DNA from: Tannockella sp964372125
Lineage (GTDB): Bacteria; Bacillota_I; Bacilli_A; Erysipelotrichales; Coprobacillaceae
Direction of reading: 5' to 3'
Assembly (NCBI GenBank): GCA_964372125.1
Contig: CAYJPL010000005.1
Location: 1 to 64,000, forward strand
DNA length: 64,000 bases
Positions 53,038 through 60,082 of this stretch are shown one piece after another. Both the position numbers and the translations under genes were made by a program. The notes beneath the pieces were generated by a model, which saw only the letters and a program-made list of their open reading frames with translations, did not search any database and had not been told where the DNA came from. The number at the start of each line of letters is the position of its first letter. Within the stretch, counting starts at the first letter, position 1.

Positions 53038-53066
53038 TTGTTTGTTATCGAATAAAGCGTTATAAT
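53038..53066 (+). promoter_or_regulatory. SigA-type promoter of the GntR regulator
   Basis: TTGTTT (53038-53043), 17-bp spacer, TATAAT (53061-53066), followed by AAGGAGGG before the ATG. Confidence 0.65.
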
Positions 53067-53101
53067 AATATAAGAATATTAAATAATTAAGGAGGGATGT
53101 T

Positions 53102-53815
53102 ATGGAAGCGTTGTATATAAAAGTCAAAAATGACTTATTAGAGAAAATTACAAGTGGCCAATATCCAAATGGTCATACAATCCCAACAGAGCATCAGCTA
53201 TCAGCAATTTACAAAGTAAGTAGACCTACAATACGTCAAGCAGTTCAGTTGCTTGTTGATGACGGATATTTAGAAAAAAGAAAAAAACGTGGAACAATGG
53301 TTTGTAAGCCTAAAATAGAACAAGGATTTACACAATTTATTGCAAGTTTTGATTCGCAGATGAATTTGCAAGGATTGGAAACAAAAACTACAGTACTTGG
53401 ATTTAAAAAGGAAAAAGTAACAGAAGATATAATGAATAACTTACATCTTAAAGCAACAGATGAAGTATATCGTTTAGTAAGGTTGAGATTTGTAGATAAC
53501 CAACCAAATGTATTAGTTACTTCATATGTACCCGTTAAATTTTTTCCAAATTTATTGGAAGTAGACTTTACAAGCAATCGATTATATGATGTTTTTGAAA
53601 ACAGTGGTCACCCAATATCACTATTAACTAGAAAGTTAGAAACATTTAAAGCCGATGAAACAATAGCTGATTTATTAGAAATTCAGTGTGGTGATCCAAT
53701 GTTCTTTTTCAAATCAGTAGGGTATGATGAAAGTCATATACCAATAGAGTATTCAATCTCTAAATATCGTGGTGACAACAATTCGTTTGTTATGGAATTA
53801 AGTTTGAAAAAGTAA
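53102..53815 (+). CDS. GntR/HutC family transcription regulator with UTRA domain
   Basis: 237 residues. A winged helix-turn-helix (about 1-70) contains the GntR signature LSAIYKVSRPTIRQAVQLLVDDGYLEKR. A UTRA ligand-binding domain (about 85-235) follows, with EVYRLVRLRFVDNQP and HIPIEYSISKYRGD. It is divergent from deoC, which carries a perfect palindrome in its promoter, so regulation of deoC by a sugar phosphate is plausible. The effector is not known. Confidence 0.88.
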   Translation: MEALYIKVKNDLLEKITSGQYPNGHTIPTEHQLSAIYKVSRPTIRQAVQLLVDDGYLEKRKKRGTMVCKPKIEQGFTQFIASFDSQMNLQGLETKTTVLGFKKEKVTEDIMNNLHLKATDEVYRLVRLRFVDNQPNVLVTSYVPVKFFPNLLEVDFTSNRLYDVFENSGHPISLLTRKLETFKADETIADLLEIQCGDPMFFFKSVGYDESHIPIEYSISKYRGDNNSFVMELSLKK

Positions 53816-53838
53816 AAAGCGACAATTGTCGCTTTTTT
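53814..53838. terminator. Bidirectional terminator between GntR regulator and acetate transporter genes
   Basis: AAAAAGCGACAATTGTCGC followed by Ts is almost fully palindromic. Both converging genes end within or beside it. Confidence 0.88.
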
Positions 53839-54457
53839 ATTTTTTAAATATTCCTAATGGTTTACCAAGTGGTAAAAATTGTCTTTGGAATGTAGCATTT
53901 AACACATTTGCAGCACAAGCATAGAATGATACTAATGCAATAAGTAACTCTGATATAGCAGCTACATTATGGAAAAAGTGTTCTTGAATACCAAATGTAC
54001 TAAGTGATAATCCAATAAATAAGAAATCAATAAGTATAAATATGATAAGCAGTGCTTTATTTACTTCTATAGCACCGATAGTCATAATGAATGTAAAGAT
54101 GAAGTAACCAACAAAGGCAACCCCTAATTGATTAATATCAGCCCCAAGTTGTAAAGATTCACCAAATACGCCATGTTGAATTAGCCAAGTTGTAGCAACT
54201 CCTAACCAAAATACTCCATAAGCAAAGAATGCTGTCCCACCAAATACATTATTTAATTTAAAGTCAAGTGCACCGGCATATAATTGAGCAATAGCTCCTA
54301 AAAATATTGCCCAGGGAATTATAAGTGAAGTTCCTTCAGTTATTCCTAATTTTTGTGACGATGCCACAAGTGTTACGATTGCAAGTCCAAATAGTCCAAT
54401 CGCAGAAGGATTCCCAACTGAAATATTAACTTGATTATTTGCAGAATGATTTGACAT
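53837..54457 (-). CDS. satP: Acetate uptake transporter, GPR1/FUN34/YaaH (SatP) family
   Basis: 206 residues with six membrane helices. The N-terminal family motif is NPSAIGLFGLAIVTL (about 17-31). The family moves acetate or succinate with protons, often as hexameric channels. The gene is monocistronic with a palindrome near its transcription start. No acetate kinase or phosphotransacetylase is in the window. Substrate is inferred from the family. Confidence 0.88.
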   Translation of the reverse strand: MSNHSANNQVNISVGNPSAIGLFGLAIVTLVASSQKLGITEGTSLIIPWAIFLGAIAQLYAGALDFKLNNVFGGTAFFAYGVFWLGVATTWLIQHGVFGESLQLGADINQLGVAFVGYFIFTFIMTIGAIEVNKALLIIFILIDFLFIGLSLSTFGIQEHFFHNVAAISELLIALVSFYACAANVLNATFQRQFLPLGKPLGIFKK

Positions 54458-54487
54458 GTTTTTTCTCCTTAATATATAACGTCATGT

Positions 54488-54501
54488 TGTATTAATACAA
54501 G
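54488..54501. promoter_or_regulatory. Palindrome downstream of the satP promoter
   Basis: TTGTATTAATACAA is a perfect 14-bp palindrome. It lies about 9 bp after the minus-strand -10, near the expected transcription start; a repressor site is likely. Confidence 0.5.
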
Positions 54502-54509
54502 CTTTTTGA

Positions 54510-54537
54510 TTATAGCATATTGCTTGTAAAGTGCAAC
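54510..54537 (-). promoter_or_regulatory. SigA-type promoter of satP
   Basis: On the minus strand: TTGCAC, 16-bp spacer, TATAAT. Confidence 0.6.
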
Positions 54538-54540
54538 AAA

Positions 54541-54565
54541 AAAAGGGAACATTTTGTTCCCTTTT
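54541..54565 (-). terminator. Terminator of the Bax-inhibitor-1 gene
   Basis: AAAAGGGAACA and TGTTCCCTTTT pair around TTT, followed by T residues on the minus strand. Confidence 0.9.
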
Positions 54566-54570
54566 GTCAG

Positions 54571-55287
54571 TTATTTTCTTTTTCCTAAAACAGCTAATAA
54601 TCTTAAGAATAAGTTGATGAAGTCTAAGTATAATTGCATTGCTCCATAAATATGTATTTTTGAATGGTCTAACGTTGGATCAGTAGCCATCATTTTAATT
54701 TTATTTACATCATAAATTGTAGCAGCCATAAAAACCACAATTACAATAAGATCAATGATAAAACCAAGTCCTTCAGCTTTAAAAACAAAAATATTTAAAA
54801 GTGATAATACAAGTGTTCCAATTAACCCCATTAGAATATATGGACCCCATTTTGTAAGGTCTGCTTTTGTAAAGTAACCAACAGCAGCAAGTCCACCAAA
54901 TAATCCAGCCGTTAAGAAGAATACACTATAAATTGAAGATAATTCATATACATAGAAGATAACAGATACACTTACTCCTGTTAATAATGCGTACACAAAA
55001 TATAATACTGCAACAACTGTAGGACTTAATTTTCTAAAAAGAAATGAAAATCCAAGTACTACTGCAAGTTGTAAAAGCATTACTAGATTAAAGCTTCCAT
55101 CAAAAATTATATCGACTGTTAGCCCAGATGAATAGCTTAAAGTCGAGCTAATACCTGTTACAAATAGTCCTAAGAACATCCATGCAAAAGTCTTAGCTAA
55201 AATACGATTAATAACATGAGTATTATCTCCCTCATAATAATTTCCTTCGTCATGTAAATATTGATTCATTGTTTGATTTTGTTCCAT
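54571..55287 (-). CDS. Bax inhibitor-1 / YccA family membrane protein
   Basis: 238 residues with about seven membrane helices. It has the family pieces INRILAKTFAWMFLGLFVTG and AATIYDVNKIKMMATDP, and the C-terminal LYLDFINLFLRLLAVLGKRK. Bacterial members such as YetJ are pH-sensitive calcium leak channels; YccA interacts with FtsH. The role here is not known. Strong ribosome site (GGGAGG). Separated from the HAD gene by about 55 bp. Confidence 0.9.
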   Translation of the reverse strand: MEQNQTMNQYLHDEGNYYEGDNTHVINRILAKTFAWMFLGLFVTGISSTLSYSSGLTVDIIFDGSFNLVMLLQLAVVLGFSFLFRKLSPTVVAVLYFVYALLTGVSVSVIFYVYELSSIYSVFFLTAGLFGGLAAVGYFTKADLTKWGPYILMGLIGTLVLSLLNIFVFKAEGLGFIIDLIVIVVFMAATIYDVNKIKMMATDPTLDHSKIHIYGAMQLYLDFINLFLRLLAVLGKRK

Positions 55288-55343
55288 AATAACCTCCCTA
55301 TTTGATATATAATATATTATAATTCTTTATTAGTCAAATTTAT

Positions 55344-56129
55344 TTAAATCAACTGTAATTCTTTTAAAGCGTGATAAATTCCATCATCATCGATATGTTT
55401 AGTAACAAAGTATGCATCCTTTTTCAAATCATCGCTTGCATTACCCATTACGACACTATGTTTTACATATTCAAGCATTGGACGATCATTATTACTATCA
55501 CCAAATACATAACAATCATTTAAATCATGATTGAAATAATCAACTATAAATTGGATACCTGTTGCTTTAGAATGTCCAGTAGGTACGATTTCTTTAAAGT
55601 CACTTGCACGGTCTATAAAATCGAAACCAGGAATTAGCTTTTCTACTTTTGTAATATTTGTATCTTTAGGATGTAATATTACAAACTTATCAAAGATAAT
55701 ATCATCTCTATCATCTCTAAATACTGGCATATGTAAAGAAGTAAATTTCTCATAACATATATCTAATAATGGATGTGTCTTACTCTCACTAAAATATAGT
55801 GCATAACGTCCTTCATATATTGCTTCATAATTAAGACTGTTAACAATACTAACTATGTCTTTGCATTGATTATTTGTTAATTGATTATGAAATAATACTT
55901 CATTTTCAAATTCCACATATGTACCACATCCACAAATATAACCATCAGCATTAAGTTCTATAATGTTTGGCTCAATAGCAACTCTTGGTCTACCAGTGTT
56001 AATAAATATTTTATGACCTTTTTCTTTGGCAGTATTTATTGCATCAATTGTAGAGCGAGGAATAGTGTTTTTCTCTTCGTCTAGTAATGTTCCATCAATA
56101 TCAAAAAATAACAATTTTTTTGTTTCCAT
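55344..56129 (-). CDS. HAD superfamily Cof-type phosphatase
   Basis: 261 residues. Motif I is FFDIDGTLLDE (about 8-18), motif II INTGRP and motif IV GDSNNDRPML (about 208). A large C2b cap with mixed sheet (about 85-190) fits the Cof/YidA/YbiV group, which dephosphorylates sugar phosphates or flavin and B6 precursors. Substrate is not deducible. It could be transcribed with the next gene, but an own promoter for that gene is also possible. Confidence 0.88.
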   Translation of the reverse strand: METKKLLFFDIDGTLLDEEKNTIPRSTIDAINTAKEKGHKIFINTGRPRVAIEPNIIELNADGYICGCGTYVEFENEVLFHNQLTNNQCKDIVSIVNSLNYEAIYEGRYALYFSESKTHPLLDICYEKFTSLHMPVFRDDRDDIIFDKFVILHPKDTNITKVEKLIPGFDFIDRASDFKEIVPTGHSKATGIQFIVDYFNHDLNDCYVFGDSNNDRPMLEYVKHSVVMGNASDDLKKDAYFVTKHIDDDGIYHALKELQLI

Positions 56130-56210
56130 ACTTATCTCCTTATATACTTTTTCATTGTAACATAGTAGGAAAAAAGACGTTACAAAAATTTTGAAATATC
56201 CAAAAAAACA

Positions 56211-56239
56211 TTGTATTTTTATAGTCTAAAGGATACAAT
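56211..56239 (+). promoter_or_regulatory. SigA-type promoter of nfnAB
   Basis: TTGTAT (56211-56216), 17-bp spacer, TACAAT (56234-56239). TTGTAT also repeats inverted as ATACAA over the -10. Confidence 0.6.
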
Positions 56240-56274
56240 ATAAAGCATATTGATGGATAAAGTGAGGGGTAAAA

Positions 56275-57105
56275 ATGTATAAAGTTGTTAAAAAAGAAAA
56301 AATGAATGACGTTGTAGAATTAATGGAAGTACATGCACCTTATGTTGCTAGGAAATGTGAAGCAGGGCAATTTATTATTTTACGTGTTGATAAGGAAGGT
56401 GAAAGAATTCCTTTAACGATTGCTGACTATGATCGTGAAAAAGAAACAATTACAATTATTTACCAAATTGTAGGATATTCAACACAATTACTTTCTAATG
56501 TTGAAGTAGGGGACACGCTTGAAGATTTTGTCGGACCACTTGGAGAGCCAACAAAGTTCGGTGATGTTAAAAAGGTTATTGGAGTAGCAGGTGGAGTTGG
56601 TAGTGCACCATTATTTCCACAACTAAAAGCTCTTGCAAATGCAGGAATTGAAGTAGATGTAATTATCGGGGGAAGAAGTAAAGAATATGTTTTATGGGCT
56701 GATAAGTTTTCAGAGTTTTGTAAAAATGTATATGTCGCAACAGATGATGGAAGTCTAGGTACAAAAGGATTTGTTACAACAGTGCTAACTGATTTATTAG
56801 ACAAAGGACAAGAGTACGATGAAGTTATCGCGATAGGGCCAGTTGTAATGATGAAAGCAGTAGTAGGAGTAACTAAACCAAGAGATATTAAAACATCTGT
56901 TTCACTTAATCCAATTATGATTGATGGAACTGGTATGTGTGGATGTTGTCGTGTAACGGTTGATGGAAAAATTAAATTTGCATGTGTTGATGGTCCAGAC
57001 TTCGATGGATTAGTAGTTGATTTTGATGAACTTGTAAATCGTCAAAAAATGTTTAAAGCACAAGAAGCTAAACATACGTGTAGATTAACGGGGGTAGAAA
57101 AATAA
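56275..57105 (+). CDS. nfnA: NfnA-type ferredoxin:NADP+ oxidoreductase small subunit
   Basis: 276 residues with a PyrK/SudB-like FAD and NAD(H) module. It has an N-terminal beta barrel with RIPLTIADYD (FAD site), the nucleotide-binding GVAGGVGSAPLFPQ, and a C-terminal 2Fe-2S site formed by GMCGCCRVTVDGKIKFACVDG residues (three close cysteines plus one later). With the next gene it forms NfnAB, which uses NADH, NADPH and ferredoxin in flavin-based electron bifurcation in anaerobes. The two genes overlap by 1 nt. It could also be called sulfide dehydrogenase subunit beta. Confidence 0.87.
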   Translation: MYKVVKKEKMNDVVELMEVHAPYVARKCEAGQFIILRVDKEGERIPLTIADYDREKETITIIYQIVGYSTQLLSNVEVGDTLEDFVGPLGEPTKFGDVKKVIGVAGGVGSAPLFPQLKALANAGIEVDVIIGGRSKEYVLWADKFSEFCKNVYVATDDGSLGTKGFVTTVLTDLLDKGQEYDEVIAIGPVVMMKAVVGVTKPRDIKTSVSLNPIMIDGTGMCGCCRVTVDGKIKFACVDGPDFDGLVVDFDELVNRQKMFKAQEAKHTCRLTGVEK

Positions 57106-58493
57106 TGCCAAATATGTCAAATACAAAGGTAGTAATGCCTGAACAAGAACCAATGGTTAGAAATTGTAATTTTAAAGAAGTAGCGTTAGGTTATAGTACA
57201 GAACAAGCTATTGAAGAAGCTACACGTTGTTTAAACTGTAGACATCAACCATGTAAACAAGGTTGTCCTGTCTCAGTTCCAATTCCTGAATTTATCATGG
57301 AAGTAGCAGCTGGTAATTTTGAAACTGCATATCAAATTATTACAAGTGAAAATGCTTTGCCGGCAATTTGTGGTCGTGTTTGTCCTCAAGAAAATCAATG
57401 TGAGGGGAAATGTGTTCGCGGGATGCGTGGAGAAGCAGTTGGAATTGGTAGATTAGAAAGATTTGTTGCAGACTTCCATATGGAAAATGGAAAAACAAAA
57501 GAACATAATATAGAAAAAAATAATAAAAAAGTAGCTGTTGTAGGTTCTGGTCCAGCAGGTATAACTTGTGCTGGTGAGCTTGCAAAAAAAGGATATGATG
57601 TAACAGTATTTGAAGCATTACATGAAACTGGTGGAGTACTTACGTACGGTATCCCAGAATTTAGATTACCAAAAGCTTTAGTTGCAAAAGAAATTCAAAC
57701 TGTAGAAAATCTTGGAGTAACTTTTAAAAAGAATGTGGTTGTAGGTAGATCTGTTACAATTGATGAATTACAAAAAGAAGGATACCAAGGTATCTTTATT
57801 GGAAGTGGGGCAGGGTTGCCAAGATTCCAAAATATACCAGGGGAAAACTTAAATGGAGTATATGCTGCAAACGAATTTTTAACACGTGTAAACCTAATGA
57901 AAGGATACCAAGTAGATAAATCACCAACTCCAGTGTACGTTGGAAACAGTGTATGCGTTGTTGGAGCAGGAAATGTTGCAATGGATGCAGCAAGAACTGC
58001 AAAAAGATTAGGTGCTAAAGACGTATATATTGTGTATCGTCGTAGCGATAAAGAAATTCCAGCGCGTGAAGAAGAAGTGCATCATGCAAAAGAAGAAGGA
58101 ATTCATTTTAGACTATTAACTAATCCAGTTGCAGTACACGGAGAAGACGGATGGGTTAAATCAATGGAATGTGTTGAAATGGAACTAGGAGAACCAGATG
58201 AATCTGGTAGAAGAAGTCCGGTAGTAAAAGAGGGAAGTAACTTTATAATTGATACTGATGTAGTAATTGTATCAATTGGGCAAAGTCCAAACCCATTAAT
58301 TCGTCAAACAACTCCAGGATTAGATACTCATAGATGGGGTGGTATCATTGTTGATGAAGAAACAATGAAAACAAGCAAGGAAGCAGTTTATGCTGGTGGT
58401 GATGTCGTAACTGGTGCAGCTACAGTAATTCTTGCAATGGGTGCAGGAAAAACAGCAGCAAAAGCAATTGATGAATATTTAAATGAGAAATAA
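57105..58493 (+). CDS. nfnB: NfnB-type / GltD-like NADPH oxidoreductase
   Basis: 462 residues. The N-terminal iron-sulfur domain has two cysteine sets: CLNCRHQPCKQGCP (about 38-51) and CGRVCPQENQCEGKC (about 89-103). An FAD domain GSGPAGITCAGELAKKGYDV and an NADPH domain with GAGNVAMDAARTAKRLGA follow. No glutamine amidotransferase or glutamate synthase large subunit is near, and nfnA precedes it directly, so NfnB is preferred over GltD. Followed by a strong terminator. Confidence 0.87.
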   Translation: MPNMSNTKVVMPEQEPMVRNCNFKEVALGYSTEQAIEEATRCLNCRHQPCKQGCPVSVPIPEFIMEVAAGNFETAYQIITSENALPAICGRVCPQENQCEGKCVRGMRGEAVGIGRLERFVADFHMENGKTKEHNIEKNNKKVAVVGSGPAGITCAGELAKKGYDVTVFEALHETGGVLTYGIPEFRLPKALVAKEIQTVENLGVTFKKNVVVGRSVTIDELQKEGYQGIFIGSGAGLPRFQNIPGENLNGVYAANEFLTRVNLMKGYQVDKSPTPVYVGNSVCVVGAGNVAMDAARTAKRLGAKDVYIVYRRSDKEIPAREEEVHHAKEEGIHFRLLTNPVAVHGEDGWVKSMECVEMELGEPDESGRRSPVVKEGSNFIIDTDVVIVSIGQSPNPLIRQTTPGLDTHRWGGIIVDEETMKTSKEAVYAGGDVVTGAATVILAMGAGKTAAKAIDEYLNEK

Positions 58494-58500
58494 CAAAAGG

Positions 58501-58528
58501 CCAACCACAATTATGTGGTTGGTTTTTT
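58501..58528 (+). terminator. Terminator of nfnAB
   Basis: CCAACCACA and TGTGGTTGG pair around ATTA, followed by six Ts. Confidence 0.93.
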
Positions 58529-58552
58529 ATTATAAATATTAATGCATCATAT

Positions 58553-58581
58553 TTGTATCAAAAAACCCTATCAACTATAAT
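58553..58581 (+). promoter_or_regulatory. SigA-type promoter of nox
   Basis: TTGTAT (58553-58558), 17-bp spacer, TATAAT (58576-58581), with the -10 inside a long palindrome. Confidence 0.7.
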
Positions 58582-58594
58582 ATAGTTGATAGGG
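58566..58594. promoter_or_regulatory. 29-bp palindromic operator over the nox promoter and ribosome site
   Basis: CCCTATCAACTATA (58566-58579) and TATAGTTGATAGGG (58581-58594) are perfect 14-bp arms around a single A. It covers the -10 box and runs into the ribosome site AGGGAGG. It does not match the Rex, PerR or Fur consensus. A redox-responsive repressor is likely but unidentified. Confidence 0.75.
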
Positions 58595-58604
58595 AGGAAA
58601 AAAG

Positions 58605-59939
58605 ATGAGTAAAATAATCGTAGTTGGTGCAAACCATGCAGGAACTGCATGTATAAATACAATGCTAGATAACTATCAAGGCAACGAGATAGTTGTATTT
58701 GATGCAAATAGTAATATTAGTTTTCTAGGATGTGGAATGGCATTATGGATAGGAGAACAAATCGACGGTCCTGAAGGACTATTCTATTCTTCAAAAGAAG
58801 CCTTAGAAGCTAAAGGTGCAAGAATCCACATGGAGACGCCAGTAAGTAATATTGATTTTAAAAACAAGGTAGTATATGCAACAAGCAAAGATGGAACTAA
58901 GTATGAGGAATCATACGATAAGCTAGTACTAGCAACTGGTTCATTACCTATTCAACCAGATATTAAAGGTGTAGATTTAGAAAATGTGCAATATGTTAAG
59001 TTATACCAACATGCAAATGAAGTTATTGAAAAACTTAAAGCAAAAGATAACATTAATAATGTTACTGTTGTAGGTGCTGGATATATTGGTGTTGAACTAG
59101 CAGAAGCATTTCAAAGATGTGGAAAAAATGTAACACTTATTGATGTTGCAGATAGTTGTTTGTCTTGTTATTATGATGAATCATTTAATAGAAAAATGAC
59201 AGATGTATTAAAAAATAATGGTATCAACCTAGAATTTAATCAAAAGGTAATTGAAATTAAAGGAACAGATAAAGTATCGGCAGTAGTAACAGATAAAAAA
59301 GAAATTATTTCAGATATGGTAGTATTAGCAGTTGGTTTTAAACCAAACACAAAATTAGGTGATCAAGTATTAGATACATTCAAAAATAATGCATATAAAG
59401 TATCACTTACACAACAAACCAATATCGAAGATGTGTATGCAATAGGAGACTGTGCAACAGTATATGATAATTCTATAGAAGATATAAATTACATTGCTTT
59501 AGCAACGAATGCTGTACGTTCAGGGGTAGTTGCAGGACATAATGTATGTGGCACAGAAATAGAATCAATTGGTGTTCAAGGATCAAATGGAATAAGTATT
59601 TATGGATATAACATGGTTTCTACAGGTCTTACTAAGGCAAAAGCAATTGCAAAGGGTTATGATGTACTAGTTACTGACTATACTGACAATCAAAAACCAG
59701 AATTTATTAAAAGTAATGATGAAGTATCATTACGTATCGTATACGACAAAAATAGTCGAAGAATATTGGGTGCACAAATGGCATCTACACAGGATATATC
59801 AATGGGTATACACATGTTTTCATTAGCAATACAAGAAAAAGTGACAATTGATAAATTGAAATTATTAGATATTTTCTTTTTACCTCACTTTAATAAACCA
59901 TATAACTATATAACTATGGCGGCATTAACTGCAAAATAG
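58605..59939 (+). CDS. nox: NADH oxidase (H2O-forming, Nox family)
   Basis: A 444-residue flavoprotein of the pyridine nucleotide-disulfide group. The redox-active cysteine is Cys43 in ISFLGCGMALWIG, as in streptococcal water-forming NADH oxidase. The NAD site is VVGAGYIGVELAEAF (about 157-171), and the FAD site DVYAIGDCATVYD lies near 275-287. It reduces O2 to water with NADH, protecting an oxygen-sensitive cell and regenerating NAD+. CoA-disulfide reductase is the closest alternative. It is monocistronic, with a palindromic operator. Confidence 0.88.
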   Translation: MSKIIVVGANHAGTACINTMLDNYQGNEIVVFDANSNISFLGCGMALWIGEQIDGPEGLFYSSKEALEAKGARIHMETPVSNIDFKNKVVYATSKDGTKYEESYDKLVLATGSLPIQPDIKGVDLENVQYVKLYQHANEVIEKLKAKDNINNVTVVGAGYIGVELAEAFQRCGKNVTLIDVADSCLSCYYDESFNRKMTDVLKNNGINLEFNQKVIEIKGTDKVSAVVTDKKEIISDMVVLAVGFKPNTKLGDQVLDTFKNNAYKVSLTQQTNIEDVYAIGDCATVYDNSIEDINYIALATNAVRSGVVAGHNVCGTEIESIGVQGSNGISIYGYNMVSTGLTKAKAIAKGYDVLVTDYTDNQKPEFIKSNDEVSLRIVYDKNSRRILGAQMASTQDISMGIHMFSLAIQEKVTIDKLKLLDIFFLPHFNKPYNYITMAALTAK

Positions 59940-59942
59940 TAT

Positions 59943-60000
59943 AAAACAGTAGATATGTAATAGACGTATAAATGTCGTTTCGCAGTCTACTGTTTTTTTT
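59943..60000 (+). terminator. Terminator of nox
   Basis: AAAACAGTAGA (59943-59953) pairs with TCTACTGTTTT (59986-59996). The long intervening loop holds a small inner hairpin, and a T run follows. Confidence 0.8.
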
Positions 60001-60027
60001 GTTCCAAAAGATAGATATGTCTCAAAA

Positions 60028-60056
60028 TGGAAATAAGTAATATCGTATGATATAAT
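60028..60056 (+). promoter_or_regulatory. Extended -10 promoter of the 943-residue protein gene
   Basis: A consensus TATAAT (60051-60056) is preceded by TGA (extended -10). A weak TGGAAA lies 17 bp upstream. The ribosome site AAGGAAGGAGG follows before the ATG at 60083. Confidence 0.6.
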
Positions 60057-60082
60057 TTTTTAAAGGAAGGAGGAGTTGAATT

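Noticed and set aside
57105..58493. Glutamate synthase small subunit (gltD)
   Set aside because: No large subunit gene is present, and the gene directly follows an nfnA-type subunit with a 1-nt overlap.
58566..58594. Rex or PerR site at nox
   Set aside because: Neither the Rex pattern (TTGTGAA-N6-TTCACAA type) nor the PerR/Fur pattern (TTATAAT-N-ATTATAA type) fits the observed arms.
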